Shown here piece after piece: positions 24,201-35,889 of a stretch of DNA of 49,887 nt (positions are counted from its first letter, which is position 1; each line of letters opens with the position of its first letter). Source of the stretch: Gonium pectorale (taxonomy: Eukaryota > Chlorophyta > Chlorophyceae > Chlamydomonadales > Volvocaceae); NCBI GenBank assembly GCA_001584585.1, contig LSYV01000006.1:1596833-1646719 (forward strand). The letters run 5' to 3'. The position numbers and the translations under genes are program-made. The notes beneath the pieces are model-generated. The model did not search any database, was not told the DNA's origin, and saw only the letters and a program-made list of their open reading frames with translations.

Positions 24201-27200
24201 CACCGGCCCCACGGCCTCCGGTACACGCTCCGGTGCAGCGGCATCGATGGCGCCCTGGCTAAGCTTCGCACTGTTGGCTGGCGACAGCACTGATGCAGCC
24301 TCCAGCGTCTCACAGTCGCATGGCCCTAGGCAAACATCCGGGGCAGCCATGGACACCATGGGCTCGCTCTCCACTTCACCCGCTGCGTCCTTGTGAGCCA
24401 CCACATTTGCCTCCCCGCCAGCCGCTGGGTCGGACTGGGCCAATGACGCGGAAACAGCGGTCATGGGTGCCTGTAGGGACGGCGCGGTTGACTGTTCGTT
24501 GTCCAGCGTGACCTCTGCCTCGACAGACGGCTCGCCCGCCGCATTAAGGTCAGCGACAGGAGCGTCGGCACTCGGGCACAGCAGCTCTGAGGCGTCTTCC
24601 ATGTCAACATCTGCGTCGTGGCGAACTGCAGCCATGGACTCCTGCAATGGGTTGTGCAGGTACTGGGTCAGGCACAAGTATGGCTCTGGCCAGAGCGCGC
24701 AGGACGCACTGCGAGCGACAACAGGTACGGCCCAAGCCAAGACGCCAAAGCGGTGCTGTAGTGGCTGTCGACGCCCAGCAGCTAGATCCATGGCCTACGA
24801 TCTTAAGCCGACAGCGCCCAACCGGCGGCACTGCACATGCACACTATTCTCCGCATAACTAACATCCCCTATCAACAGGCATGCCTTTACCTTTGCGCGT
24901 GCGGCCTCCTCCACGACCCCAGCCACTGCCACAGCTGCGTCTTTCTCTTGCGGGGCAGCCGATGGAAAGGAGACAGACTCAGCGACGCTTGACTCGGCAA
25001 CGACGGCCTCAGCAGCGACGATGACGCCCATTGCGGGCCCCTGTGTTTTTTTTGGGGGGGAGGGAGCAATGGGCCATGCCGTCCTTGTGATGAATAGCTT
25101 TCATCCGGTCATCTAGCGGCATGCTGCTGTGTTCGAATATATAACACTGTTCAAGAAGGGTGCATTGCTTATTGCGGCACATGCGTTCCGCCGCATCCAT
25201 CTGCTACGCTTGCACATTTGATGCAGGCCTGCGGATTGAACTGCTGAGCTCTACCTCCCTCCATATAACCCCACCTTTGAGGAGAAGGACGGCTCCACCA
25301 GTCCGAACTCCACCGAGATGCCCTCCGCACAACTGTCAGTAGTTGCCGTCAGCTCGGGAACCGTGCTCGGCGCCCGCTCAGGAGACGAGCTGAAGTCCAG
25401 CTGCGCGTCAACCGGTCCATCAGCTTGTTGCGCAGGCGCCTGGCGGCACAGAGCCGGTGAGTCCAGTTTCTCGATGCACTCCGCAACGGGCAGCACGGGC
25501 AGCGTCGCCTGGTGAGCCACTTCAAGGGCGCTCGCAATGCTGCTGTCGTTCGTGAGCTCCTCCAGTGAGACGTGCGAGTGCAGCACATCTACCGTGTCCG
25601 CTTCGTGGACATCGGCGCTGCCGGCAAGCGTGCTCTCCGTCAGCTCCTGCACCGCAGCCTGATCGGCAGCAGCCAGCAGGGACGCCAAGGGCTGGTCGCT
25701 GCACGCGGGGCTGGCAGCCTCAGCGGCCTCCTTGTGGATAATGCTCGCATACTCGCTTGTGCTTGCCGATGCACCTGCGCAGCGTGACAAGGGCAGCACT
25801 GGGATAAGCGCAATGCAACGGAGCAACAAGGTGCTGTCGGATTAAGCCTAGAAGGGCTGCGTGCCGATGCAAGAGGATCGTCGAGAGGCGCCAGTCCTGG
25901 TGGTTCTAAGGGAACGACATCGTTACTCACCAGGCACGCCCCTACTTGGGACACCGTTGGCAGGCGCCTCGCCGTCCCACTCCATGCCGTCATCTTGTCG
26001 ATCCTGCAGCTGACTGTTGTCGGCTCCGGGGCCCGCAGTAACGCTGAGGGTCCTGGGCGGCTCGGAGGGCATACAGCCCTGCGGCTGGATGCAGTTGTCT
26101 ACAGCAGGGGCGGAGTCCACCTCCATGCCAGCACTTCCCAGGCCGCTGGCGTCGTCTTGCCGTGGTGATGGAAGAGCGCCGCCCTCGGGGACTGCAGAGG
26201 AATGAGACAACAAGCCAAAATCATTGGGTTTCTACAATACAATGCTTCTGCATCTGCATTCGCTCGTTGTTAGGATCGCCAGTATGCATGCATCGACATA
26301 GAACTGCTGACGAGCCTTACCAGTCGCCACAGTGATGACCTTGTCGGTGCGCGGGGCAGTGTTGTCAGTCGAAGCCTCATCGGGGACGGTTCTGACATCC
26401 TCCTCTGTCCCTACACCGACAGAAATGGAGCGATACCTCGATGCGCAGCAAACCCTAGTTGCCGCTACATGGACGTGGGAAGAACGGCGTCCTCCTGACC
26501 AACTCGGCGCGGTAAGGTAGCAGCCATACCTTGGTACTGGGCCAATGCAGCCGCCTCGCACATGTCCACATCCATGCAAGACGCTGCGCTGACGGTCACA
26601 GTCATGAAAGCAGCGCCGGGAGTCGTTGCATCCTGCGTTAGGAGATGGGGCAGTGAAATGTGGCGCATGAGGTCCGCCACTAGGTAGATCAGCGGCCTTC
26701 GGCCGCGCGAGCTAACGAGTACCCAATGGCAATAATGGGGCCACATCTCCAACAAAGAGCGCACGCCATTGCGGCTGCCCTTGCACAGCTGGTGTCCGAG
26801 TCCCATTCGCCCTACCGTGTACGTTGGCACCTCCTCGGCCGTGCATGATGTGAGCACGGTGTTTGTTGATGCCACAAACGGCGCGCCGTGGTAGGGCAGG
26901 GGAGCCGGCCCCGAGACCGGACCAGGGGAAAAATCCTGGGCAGCCAGGCTGGGGAAGTTGAGGCTGCCCCGGACAGCGTCGCTGCTGACGGCTCCCGCCT
27001 GGAAAGGAGCCAGCAGCGCCTCAACGTCCGCGCCCACGCTTGCATCATTCGCGTATGGGCTTCCGCTTGATACATGCGTCAGGGTGGGACTGGCCGCCAG
27101 CGATGCCATCGGCCCCTCCTGGACATCCATAGCGCTCATCATAGGCTCACCACTGGGGTCCGCCCCAGCAACAGGCTCCTCGGCTGCGGACTGAACCTGC

Positions 27201-28962
27201 AGCACTGCGGGCGACGTCACGCCGGCGGCGTCCTTGCGCCGTGGGGTCTGATCCGGGCTGGCGCAGTCCACTGCAGTCCTGGGAGGAATCAAAAGAGCGG
27301 GCACGCTCCGCGATGGGGAAGCAGCTATCTTTGAGGCAATGTTGTCTAGGATTGACGTCACGGAGGTGCGATGTGGTGAGGGTGAGGGCGACCGGCGCTG
27401 GAAGAGCGGCGAGCGGGGGGCTTTGACCTCAGGCTGCGGAATAGTGTTGCAGTCAGCATCCTCTGGAGCTTCGGACCCGCCAGCCGACGGCCTAGCTTGC
27501 TGCTGCTGCTTCTGATCGCTGCGGTAGTCCAGATCAGTGGAGGAGGGAAGACTGCTGGGCGGCAAGAGGTTAAGCGGAAGGGACGGGCACGGCGACATGT
27601 TGCCCGTCTCGCTGCCGGCGTAGTTCTCGGCGCCGCCGGCATACTGCGCTCTCTGCGCCGAAGACCTGGGCGTCAGTGCCTTCTTGATGCCGGAATAGGC
27701 ACGTTTGAGGATATTGCCGCCCGAGCCTGGGGACTTCCCAGGCTTGGAGTCTGTGATGCTGCCGTCGGCGCTGTAACTGTGCAAAGCCTTGTCAGCGCTC
27801 AGCGGTGGGCTGGGCTGCGGCACACCTTCCTGCCCATCGGTGGGGCCGAGAAGGCGGAAGAGAGGCTGCGTGGGCGTAGCCGGGAGATGCTCTGGGGCTG
27901 GAATGGATATTGTGTGCGCGCCAGAGAAGTTAAGCGACGAGTCCAGAGCCGACGTTGAAGAGAAGTCATGGCTCGCCGACATGGGCTTCAGCTTGCTTAG
28001 CAAGTCGTTTTCCTTGGCCTTTGGAGGCACGGCAGAGGCTGCAGCAGATGAAGGAGAATTGTTTTGACCGGCCGTTACTCTGGGACACAGGGCCGGGGGT
28101 AGCAACATCCCACCTTTGGACTCAAACATGCTCCTGAACTTGGAGACGGGCTTGGATTTGCTCAGCGCGCCAAGCGAGCTGCGCCTTTTCCCCGCCTGGA
28201 TAGTTTCTCCTTGTTCCTGCAAGGCCCGGGCGAGTTTGGGAACAGTTGGAGCGCCAGCTGTCTCCGCCTTCGCGCACTACCATCGATCTTTGCAGATGCA
28301 ACCGCGAGACATTTTGCACACACCTCTTCCATGGTGAAAGGTTCCCTAAGGGAACACGCAGCTCAAGGAGGAAGTAGGGGGACACAGCAACTAATGAGGA
28401 GACTTGTCCCAGGCTTCCTCCATTGTGTGTAGACAATAGTAAGCTGCACTGGTCTAAGCCGCGTGGCAGGAAGGCGGCAGCAACAAAATTTGCTCACCTT
28501 TGAACTGCCGTGTTTTTGGATCCCAGTGCTCCCGACCTACGAAGCAAGCAGCAGCCCAGAGTTCATGGATTTACAGAGCAGCTAGTGCACAGTTGCTCCG
28601 GGTTTGGGTTCCATAAGAGCCTTCCTCTGAACTTGTTGACGGGGCGATGCGAGCTACTTGCTCGCTGTGATCATTGTGGCTGTAATAATTATCCGCCCGG
28701 CGTTACCAGACCGCTGCAGCCGTGCCCGAAGAACCGGTCGTTCCGCTGCGTGCCTGACAATACTGCGCCCCAACGGCCCGGCTGAGCCCCGGTCCTCGCC
28801 TATGTTTGGCGTCAGCACCCAGCTGTCACCCCTCTTCTGCTCCCAACCTACTGCCCGCGCGTCCCCTGATCCCGCTGTACGCTTCGGCGCGAGTCCACTC
28901 ACGACGTCCCAGGGAACCATGCCTTGTCCCGTCCCACCTCCATCCTGAACAACCTGCTCCAT
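18269..28962 (-). CDS. Large TACC-domain-like coiled-coil protein
   Basis: About 20 exons join in phase: 28962-28903 (tentative), 28216-26816, 26632-26530, 26410-26321, 26191-25931, 25774-25275, 25040-24891, 24641-22140, 21920-21708, 21553-21470, 21303-20397, 20290-20162, 20037-19895, 19789-19730, 19553-19338, 19224-19033, 18917-18822, 18697-18554, a possible 15-nt exon 18476-18462, and 18367-18269; about 2,450 aa. The first about 2,100 residues are disordered, rich in Ala/Ser/Pro/Glu, with a repeat block at about 1010-1310. The last about 280 residues are a long coiled coil. It contains FNELREKYRQMKE and ends with ELLRMCSDLLTQLEAAK, closely resembling the TACC-domain end (EEL..ICDDLI.K). TACC proteins bind XMAP215/ch-TOG proteins and act in spindle and centrosome microtubule assembly; that role here is inferred. 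The start follows GCCGCC-ATGG context; exon 1 could be wrong, and the model could in principle be two genes. Confidence 0.72.
18462..18476 (-). other. Possible 15-nt microexon of the TACC-like gene
   Basis: Fifteen bases (coding VQSAC) lie between an AG and a perfect GTAAGT donor, in phase 0 with both neighbours. Including them keeps the coiled coil continuous; omitting them also keeps frame. The acceptor lacks a good pyrimidine tract, so this is tentative. Confidence 0.35.
23290..24170 (-). repeat. Tandem protein-coding repeat in TACC-like gene
   Basis: About ten degenerate copies of a unit of roughly 25-35 codons encode a core (P/L)SQQVAEVS followed by PPE..PMPEAMEE and an Ala/Gly linker. 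One further decayed copy follows. Copies differ in length and sequence. The segment is acidic and proline-rich and probably unstructured. It lies in the 2.5-kb exon 24641-22140. Confidence 0.9.
24093..24131 (-). repeat. 9-bp minisatellite inside the TACC repeat block
   Basis: Four near-perfect copies of GGCCTCCAC (+ strand) encode a repeated Val-Glu-Ala on the - strand. Its perfection compared with the older surrounding repeats suggests recent slippage that keeps frame. Confidence 0.85.
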
Positions 28963-30310
28963 GGCGGCTAACGTAATACTCACGTATCAGGCGCCTTTGT
29001 TTGCGTGTGGCAGTGAGGGCGCAGCGCCTCCGCGAGCCAGCTGTGTGCCTTGGGGCCTGAGGGCGGGAGTCGTGGTCCTCCTTGAATGCCCAGGCCCACA
29101 CTGAATGCATTCGATCAACCCACGTTTCTCGCATGCATGCGTCGGCTCGTTCCAGCCACAAAGGAGCCAGCCCCCGCATCCTATATGCCCCCAAGAGCCT
29201 CGCATGAGTGTGGGTTTAGGGAACCTGGGGAACGGTCGTGCCCTCGCCCTTGCAGGCAGCAGGCCTAGTATGCAAGCCTGGGGTGGGGCCCCGCCCTGCG
29301 GTTGCTCTCCTCCCGCCGGTCACGAAGTTACCCAATAGGCATGTCCGCCAAAGCGCTTGAGTTGAAAGCGGCGGTGGAGGATGCCGCAAGCAGGGCCGTG
29401 ATCCGGGCTGGGTCAGTCCACTGTAGTCTTGGCGGGAGTGTTCCGCACGTAGCGTAGGGTAGTAGCGGAAACCTAGGTTTCCTGCGTTCGGCTGGCAAGC
29501 GTGTGTGCACTTCGGTGCTGTCCGGTAGTACGGCAGTACGAGGCCGGTAGGCCTGGGTTCTTAGGCTGTCGCACCGATCGGTGCTAGCTAATTCGCTAAT
29601 TGACGAGTTTCCTTTTGTCAGATCTGACACCGCCCAAGACACCGCCTGAGCCATACAGCCCACACTATGTTACAGTCCCCTCAGTCCCTGGCCAGTCCCG
29701 GCTCGATGGATCAGGGCTTGCCCCCCATCCCCCGCAGAAGACTCTCTTTCGTGCTCGCGGCTAAGCGACGCAAGACACAATGCTGGAAACTGAGCGTTGC
29801 AATGTGAGGTTGTGCAGTGTAGCTTATGCCAGGCAGCAGCGCAGGAGTCCCTCTACACTGGTCACGGGGCCGGCTGGAGTCGAGCCACCCGAGGGCCTTG
29901 CTTGCTCACTGATTCTGGCTGGACAGCCCAGTGGCCCGTACGTGTGTACGGCGCCGTACACAGGATGACTTGGAGCTAGGGCAGAGTTACAGCTCGGCAA
30001 CGACATATCATTCTTCGAAGGCTACACCCCACGATTCCCAACAAATTGACCTTAACGTCCTTGCCGCACTGCTGACGCTCATACTTGAACGCAGACGGCG
30101 CATAGCTATCGGTATTCACTGCCTTTCGCTGTCATACTTCCGAGCCGTGTACAGGAATCCAAGGCCGGCCTTGGGGGGAGGCAGCAGGCGGGCCGAGCGC
30201 TTCTTCCCCTTTCTGCTGTTCCATTACAACGCGGTGCATTACCGGCTGCAAAGATCTGAGTGTGTAACAAGCTAGCTGCTGCGCGAAGGTTGGATTGGCA
30301 GCACGCGCAA
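28963..30310. promoter_or_regulatory. Divergent promoter region
   Basis: About 1.35 kb between the start of the TACC-like gene (-) and of the double-MARVEL gene (+). No exon was recognised. It should contain both promoters, but no specific element can be named. A segment at about 29400-29440 resembles a piece of the TACC-like coding exon (27248-27288). Confidence 0.45.
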
Positions 30311-33300
30311 ATGCGGGAGGTAGCCCGGAGCGCCTTCCGCGGCTACGCGCCGGAGCCCTACGGCTTCACGGCTCGCGAGCCAAGCAACCCCCTTGCGACT
30401 CGGCAGCCCGCCGAGACGTACCCCGCTGGCCCAGATGCCTCCGAGGGTGCCGGGGACGGTGCCCGCGAAACATCGGCCGCAGGGGCATCGCGAACGGGCA
30501 GCGCAGACCCGCGGGTCGGCGGCAGCAGCTCAAGCGCACCGCCCGGCGGCGCCGCCCCGGGACGGCCCAACCCGCACGAGGCGCCCGTATGGGGAAAGTA
30601 CATCCGCACCGCGCAGTGGGTGCTGGCGTTGGTGGCTCTGTCGCTGGTGGCAGCCTCCCGGGGCTGGGCGGGGCTGCCGCCGTTCAGGTTCCTGCTGGCC
30701 ATGGCAGGTGCGTTGGGGTGGGGCGCCGTAACCTTGGATGTTCCCAGCCCGGGTGCCATGATCCATGACCCGTGAGTCGGTGCAATTCTGTAAACGGGGC
30801 TAGGATGCGAGGGTGTGGCCGTGGGTGGGGAAGGGAACCATGAAGATGCTGCGAGTCAGCCGTGTGCATTTATCGCGAAACCCGGCGGATGCGGGCCGGC
30901 GATGCTCAGCTGCACCGAAGGCAACCAGCATACCCTCCGTCCTGAGACATGGCTATGCCGCTCTGTACGCCTCCAACGCCAATCGCCAACACCGCCCCGC
31001 CCCGCCCCGCCCTGCCTTGATGCTTGTGCGCTCGTGGCGGCTCGCGCCCCCTCCCCCCTTCCCCCTCCGCAGTGATGACTCTCGTGTTCGTGCTGACGCT
31101 CGGGGCGCTCGAATGGGTCAGCCGTGCCCGACGCCTGTTGCTTCCCCTCAACACCGCCTTCGACTGCCTGTGGACTCTCCTCTGGTGAGAAAAAGACACG
31201 GGGCAGGCAAGGCAGGGCAGGGCGTGCCAGTCGTACCAGCAAGGCCCGATCAGACACCCGTGGTAGGCTGGCAATAGATGAGCCGGAGTGCAGAGCGCGC
31301 AACCTCGTGGTCGTGCATTCCAAACGGGCAATGACACAAACACGGGATGCGCCGTATACAAAAAGTCACATACGATTAGCCCTGCTGAAGGACACTAGGC
31401 AGAGGTGCCGTAGGCCGACTTGCTGCTGCGGTTGACCCTGATGCACAGCAACGCCTCGCCGGAGCCGTTTGCCGTACGCCGATGGCCGTACATACGTATG
31501 CGGTTCGGTACATCAAGATCGACGTTATCATCATTGGCTTTGGTATGGCAAGCTGTGATTGCCAGATGCCAGTTTGTGCGGGGCCTCTCTCTTCTCCTTC
31601 ATTCTTAGCCGCCCGTAAACGCTCCTCCCGCATCTGTGACCCACCCCAACAGCGCGACGGCGGGCGTGTCGGCGGCCGCGGGCCTGGGCCTGCGCCTCCC
31701 GCTGCGGATGGGCTGCGTGGGCAGCAGCGACTGCGCACAGCTGAAGGCGGTGAGCACTAACCAGTTTATTGGATGGTGTGCGCCTTGGCAAGCTAAGCGC
31801 CTGCGGCTCTGACCACCTGCGGCTCTGGCCACCTGCGGCCAGCAGTATATATGTTCCCGGCTCTTAAAGCCCCCCTCCCCGAAGCTGATGCCCCAAACGC
31901 TGCGCCCACCGCCTCCCGGCCGGCAGGCTACGGGCATGATGTTCGGCCTGGCGCTGCTGGCGGGCCTCAGCCTGGCGTACGAGGTGCTGCTGTGGCGGGC
32001 GGGCTGGGGCGGCCTGCCCCCGGACAGCCGGCTGCGGTCGGCCGCCGAATACCTGCAGTGAGCGGGTCCCGGGGTGGGGGTCTGCGGGCCGGGTGGTGGG
32101 GTGGGGACGCAGCGAGTTGGGAACCTGCGAGCTGGAGGCTGGTGTGCTGTGGGTCGGGGCTGGTTGTTCCTGGGAATCCTGGCAGCCTGGCGTTCAGGCG
32201 GTCGTTGCCGCGATGGGGCGCGGGATTGGAGATCCGGATGAGTGGGACGAGCACCGGTACTTTTGAGTCAGTGCCGTTGGGTTACCTGGCGGGTTCGCTG
32301 GCTTGGGCTGCCGGCCAGGGGCCACATATTGGATCAGAGGCCGGAGGGCGCGTACTTTCAGGCGGCACGGGGGACAGGGTAGACGCTCATGCTGCGCGCA
32401 GTCGCTTGGGAGAGAAGCAGCATGTTCCTGTGTCACAGCCCTGCTGCCCACCACCACCGCCCAGCCGCTGCCGCATGTGAGCTGCGAGCCCATCTTTGAA
32501 TTTGCGCGCTTGGCTGCCCAGCTGCCCGCCCGCTGCCTGCCCCTGCGCTTCTGCCGGGTGCAGGATCCGCAAGAAGGCATCAGTCCGCATCCTGCAGCCC
32601 TCGTTCGCAACCTCCGCGCCTCCCGCCGGCCCAGGGGGCTCGTCGCCCGCCGAGGGCGGTGGGGAGGACGCGGAGAGCGCGAGGGTTGCCGCCGACCCAC
32701 GGGTCGCCGGCGGCGACAGTGGTGGCGGCGGCGGCAGGGTGGCGGCGGCCTCCGCAGCCCTCCACGCCGCACTGAGCCGGGCAACACGCGGCCGTATCGG
32801 CGGATCTCAAACGGCTGGTGCAGGCCCTCGGGGCAGTGGTGGTGGACGTGATGCCGGACCGGGCGGCGGCCTGCCGGTGTCGACGGGCGCAGAGACAGCG
32901 ACGGGCGGCGGCAGCGCCGCAGCTGCCTCGGGTGTCAGCAGCGTCGGCAGCAGCGGTGGCGGTGGCGTGCTGGGCCAGGCTGGCCGCATGAGTGCTACGT
33001 GCATCGTCAAGGAGGCCAGCTGGCTGGCCAGGCTGTTCCTGCTGCTGCGGTGAGCTAGGCGGGGGCGGGGGCTGCAGGCGGGGAACGAGGACACTGGGCG
33101 GCAGGAACGGGGGCGCCGACGGTTGGCGCGACAGTTACCGTACATGCTTTTCAGTAAGCGGCAGTTAGCGGCAGCCGAACAGGCCACGCGTCGTCTCCTT
33201 CCCCAGCTGATGCGACACCGCTCCACAGCGTAGCATGAGGCGTCATGAGGCCGACGCACCTGGCCCGTGCCCTCCAACCCCAGGTCCCTGCAAGTGCTGC

Positions 33301-34737
33301 TGGCCGCCGCGGCCCTGGGCGCCATGGCCTCCGTGCCTCGCTACCGCGCCACCACCGCCTACGCCCTGCTGGTGGGCTCACAGGCGGCCGGCCTGGCGCT
33401 GGCGGCGGGGCTGGGCGCCTGGCAGGCACTGCGCGCCATTCGGCCGGGCTTCTACCCCCTGGCGCGGCGCGGCACGCGGGCCTACCTGGCGCTGTCCGCC
33501 GTTGTGGACGCTGTGCTGTGGCCGCTGGTCGCCGCGGCCGCCGTCGCCGCCGCGGCGGTGTCAACGCTGCCGTGCGTCCGCGTGGTGGTGGGCGGCGGCG
33601 TGGCCATGCTGATCCGGGTGCACGCGGGTGAGCGCGAGTGCGAGCACGCTGGGGCGCGTGGGACGGCACGACCCCGCCGGGGCGTTCTCTCTCGAGCGTC
33701 GCCTCTGGGGTGCGCGTCGCCATCTAGATGCTTGCTTCTGGAGTCCTGGTCGTGGTGCGCGGTACAGCGCGCCGAATCCCGCGGTACGGCGGCGCTCAAC
33801 CGGCATGTGCAATGTGTGTGGGTGTCAGCGTGTGTGAGGATGTAGAGGGGGGCCCGCTGATGGTGTTACCCAGTATCCGGTACAGGCTGCTGCCCGTTTG
33901 TGCGTGGCAGAGAACCAGCCCGACCCTTACCGGGATCTTGGCCTGCTGCGCGCAGGCTGCTCCTCGTACGACCGCGCTGCGGCGGCGCTGGCCCTGCTCT
34001 CGGCCCCCGTCTGGCTGGCCTCGGCGGGACTGTCGCTGGCGGCGGCCCACGAGGGCACCGCCACCGCCGGGCTGCTGCGGCGGCACCGCACGCAGGCGCA
34101 GGAGGCGCACCTGCTCATGACGCGCACCTCGGGCTCCTCCGTCGCCCGCAACGGCAGCGCCGCCCCCGCCCCCACAGCAGCAGCCGCCACCACGGGCACC
34201 GCCGGCAGCAGCGTCAGCAGCGATGACAGCGGTGGACCTGCAGGAATGAGCAGGTACAACCCATTCGCGTTCGCGCCGAACCCGTTTGGCGGCCGCGGCG
34301 GTGGCGGCGCCAGTGGTGCCGCCGCCGCCGCCACCACCGGCGGCCAGGAGCAGCCACCACAGCCGCCGCAGCCGCCGCCGGAGGGCGGCGGAGATAACCC
34401 CTTCCTGCAGGCAAAGGACGGTACATATCGGCAGTACGACGAACGAGACGACTCCCTGGTCGCTGACGACGCTCTGCCGGCAGGAGCCGCCGCGGCGCGC
34501 GCCAGGCTTGGGGCCGGCGTTGGAGGCGGGGGCCGACCCGTGGGTCACATGGGGCACGGGGCCGGGCCACGACCATGGGCGGGAGCCGCCAGCGCGCCGG
34601 AGCTGCGAAGTGGCGGCGCCGGGGCTGGCAGCGGCGGCGGCTACGTGGGCACTGGGGACGAGGACGAGGGGCTGGAGGTTCCGCAGGTGCGAGGGGAACT
34701 GCCGGTGCGGTCAAAGGCGGTGTTCACGATCGAGTAG
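30311..34737 (+). CDS. Membrane protein with two MARVEL-like modules and NPF motifs
   Basis: Seven exons join in phase: 30311-30707, 31073-31184, 31653-31749, 31927-32057, 32564-33049, 33284-33627, 33956-34737; 782 aa. Residues 1-95 are a polar N tail. Module 1 (about 97-225) has four predicted membrane helices (TAQWVLALVALSLVAAS; VMTLVFVLTLGALEWV; CLWTLLCATAGVSAAA; TGMMFGLALLAGLSLAYEVLLW), with a two-cysteine loop (CVGSSDC) before helix four, as in MARVEL-type proteins. A Gly/Ala/Ser-rich linker of about 140 residues follows. Module 2 (about 390-565) repeats the four-helix plan, again with a cysteine (GCSSYDR) before the last helix. The cytosolic tail has three NPF tripeptides (YNPF, PNPF, DNPF), known ligands of EH-domain endocytic adaptors. 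A role in vesicle trafficking or membrane apposition is inferred. CASP-like or SCAMP-like relationships are possible alternatives. Stop TAG 34735-34737. Confidence 0.8.
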
Positions 34738-35889
34738 CTTGCTTCCGTGTGCTCTCCATAGGCACTGTAGGCAAGGCCCTGCATAGGGGCATTGAGTTTT
34801 GAGGCTGGAGGTGAGGCATGGAGCTCTGCTGCGGGAGTCTGCGCCATTGCGGCTGCTGCCCTGCGGGTTTGCTTTTTGGATTGCGCACGGCTGGGCCCGC
34901 CGTACGTGTGTAGGAGGGGGCGGGAGGCTAGAGGGTTAAGCATGCCCGGCATGGCATGACATGCAACGGCCTGCACAGGCAGGACCATCGATTGTGTGTT
35001 GAAATGAAACAACGCATACGACGATTGTGTGCGTGTGGGGGGGAGAGCGGTTGGATGCTGAGTTGACAATACACAGCGTGTCGGGTGCAGCAGGGGGAGG
35101 GGGGCTGGGCGACGCGCCGCAGCTGGTCTCCGCCCGCCCGCCCGCCCGCAGTAGTTCCCGGCCATGATCTCGAGTGCCGTATTTTGGCGTATTTTGGGGT
35201 GTGTTGTGGACTTGTGGTAGGTACTGGTTGGATATGTTGCTGTCGACTGTGAGTGGAGGGTGCCCTGCCTGCCTGTGGACCGTGTACGAAAGCGGAGCGG
35301 ACACGCCATACGTATATTGATTGTGCTCAGGGGGAGGACAACCTCGGGTTTCAATTCGACGGTATGTTGCTGGCTTCTCCGCTGTGCGGCGGGCGAGAGT
35401 GGCGCAAGCTCATGCCCCTGTAGCGGAAACGGCTCCACCGGCCAAGCCGTGGAACACCTTGCATGTGTTTGCCTTCTTCGTCGAACATTTGGGCGAGCAG
35501 ATACTGGCGACGTTCCAAGCCTCTCAGCCGGACAGCGCAGCGCCGAAAGGCGTGCGGACTGTGCTACTCACCAGGCGGCTCACGCGGCGACAGCCGACAG
35601 GTATGCTTCCCAGCCCAGCAAGCCCTGACGTGTCTTTGGACTGGTCGGACGCGAACAAAATGTGACCCGGGTGGCCAGCAGACTCACGTCGAGAGCGCGC
35701 TTCTACTCCTCCGTGCACACGCCACCACTGCACCACGGGGGCTCTAGACACCATCGCGCCCGCTCCTCTGCTCCCCTCCCCTTGTTTCCACTTATCGCAC
35801 AGCGCACGATCAGCATATCCAGCCATCAGCGCACTCGGCCGGTCGCAGTCGCGGCGCGGCGGCGATGCGGGCGAACGGCCACACCAACG
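34738..35889. other. Intergenic, no gene recognised
   Basis: G/T-rich at first, as expected for a 3' UTR of the upstream + strand gene. A 114-codon open frame at 35321-35665 has no recognisable similarity. No TGTAA signal was found close to the upstream stop. Confidence 0.45.

Noticed and set aside
23464..24396. 310-codon open frame on the + strand, antisense to the TACC-like exon
   Set aside because: Its repetitive Ser/Gly/Thr sequence mirrors the GC-rich repeat on the coding strand, and the - strand frame has phase-consistent exons and a longer open stretch.
25215..25265. tRNA-like fragment on the - strand (GGTAGAGC followed by GTTCAATCC)
   Set aside because: The A-box-like and B-box-like parts are only about 15 nt apart and no cloverleaf is possible; it lies in a TACC-like gene intron.
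35321..35665. 114-codon open frame on the + strand
   Set aside because: No similarity, no flanking splice logic and no initiation context; could be chance in GC-rich DNA.
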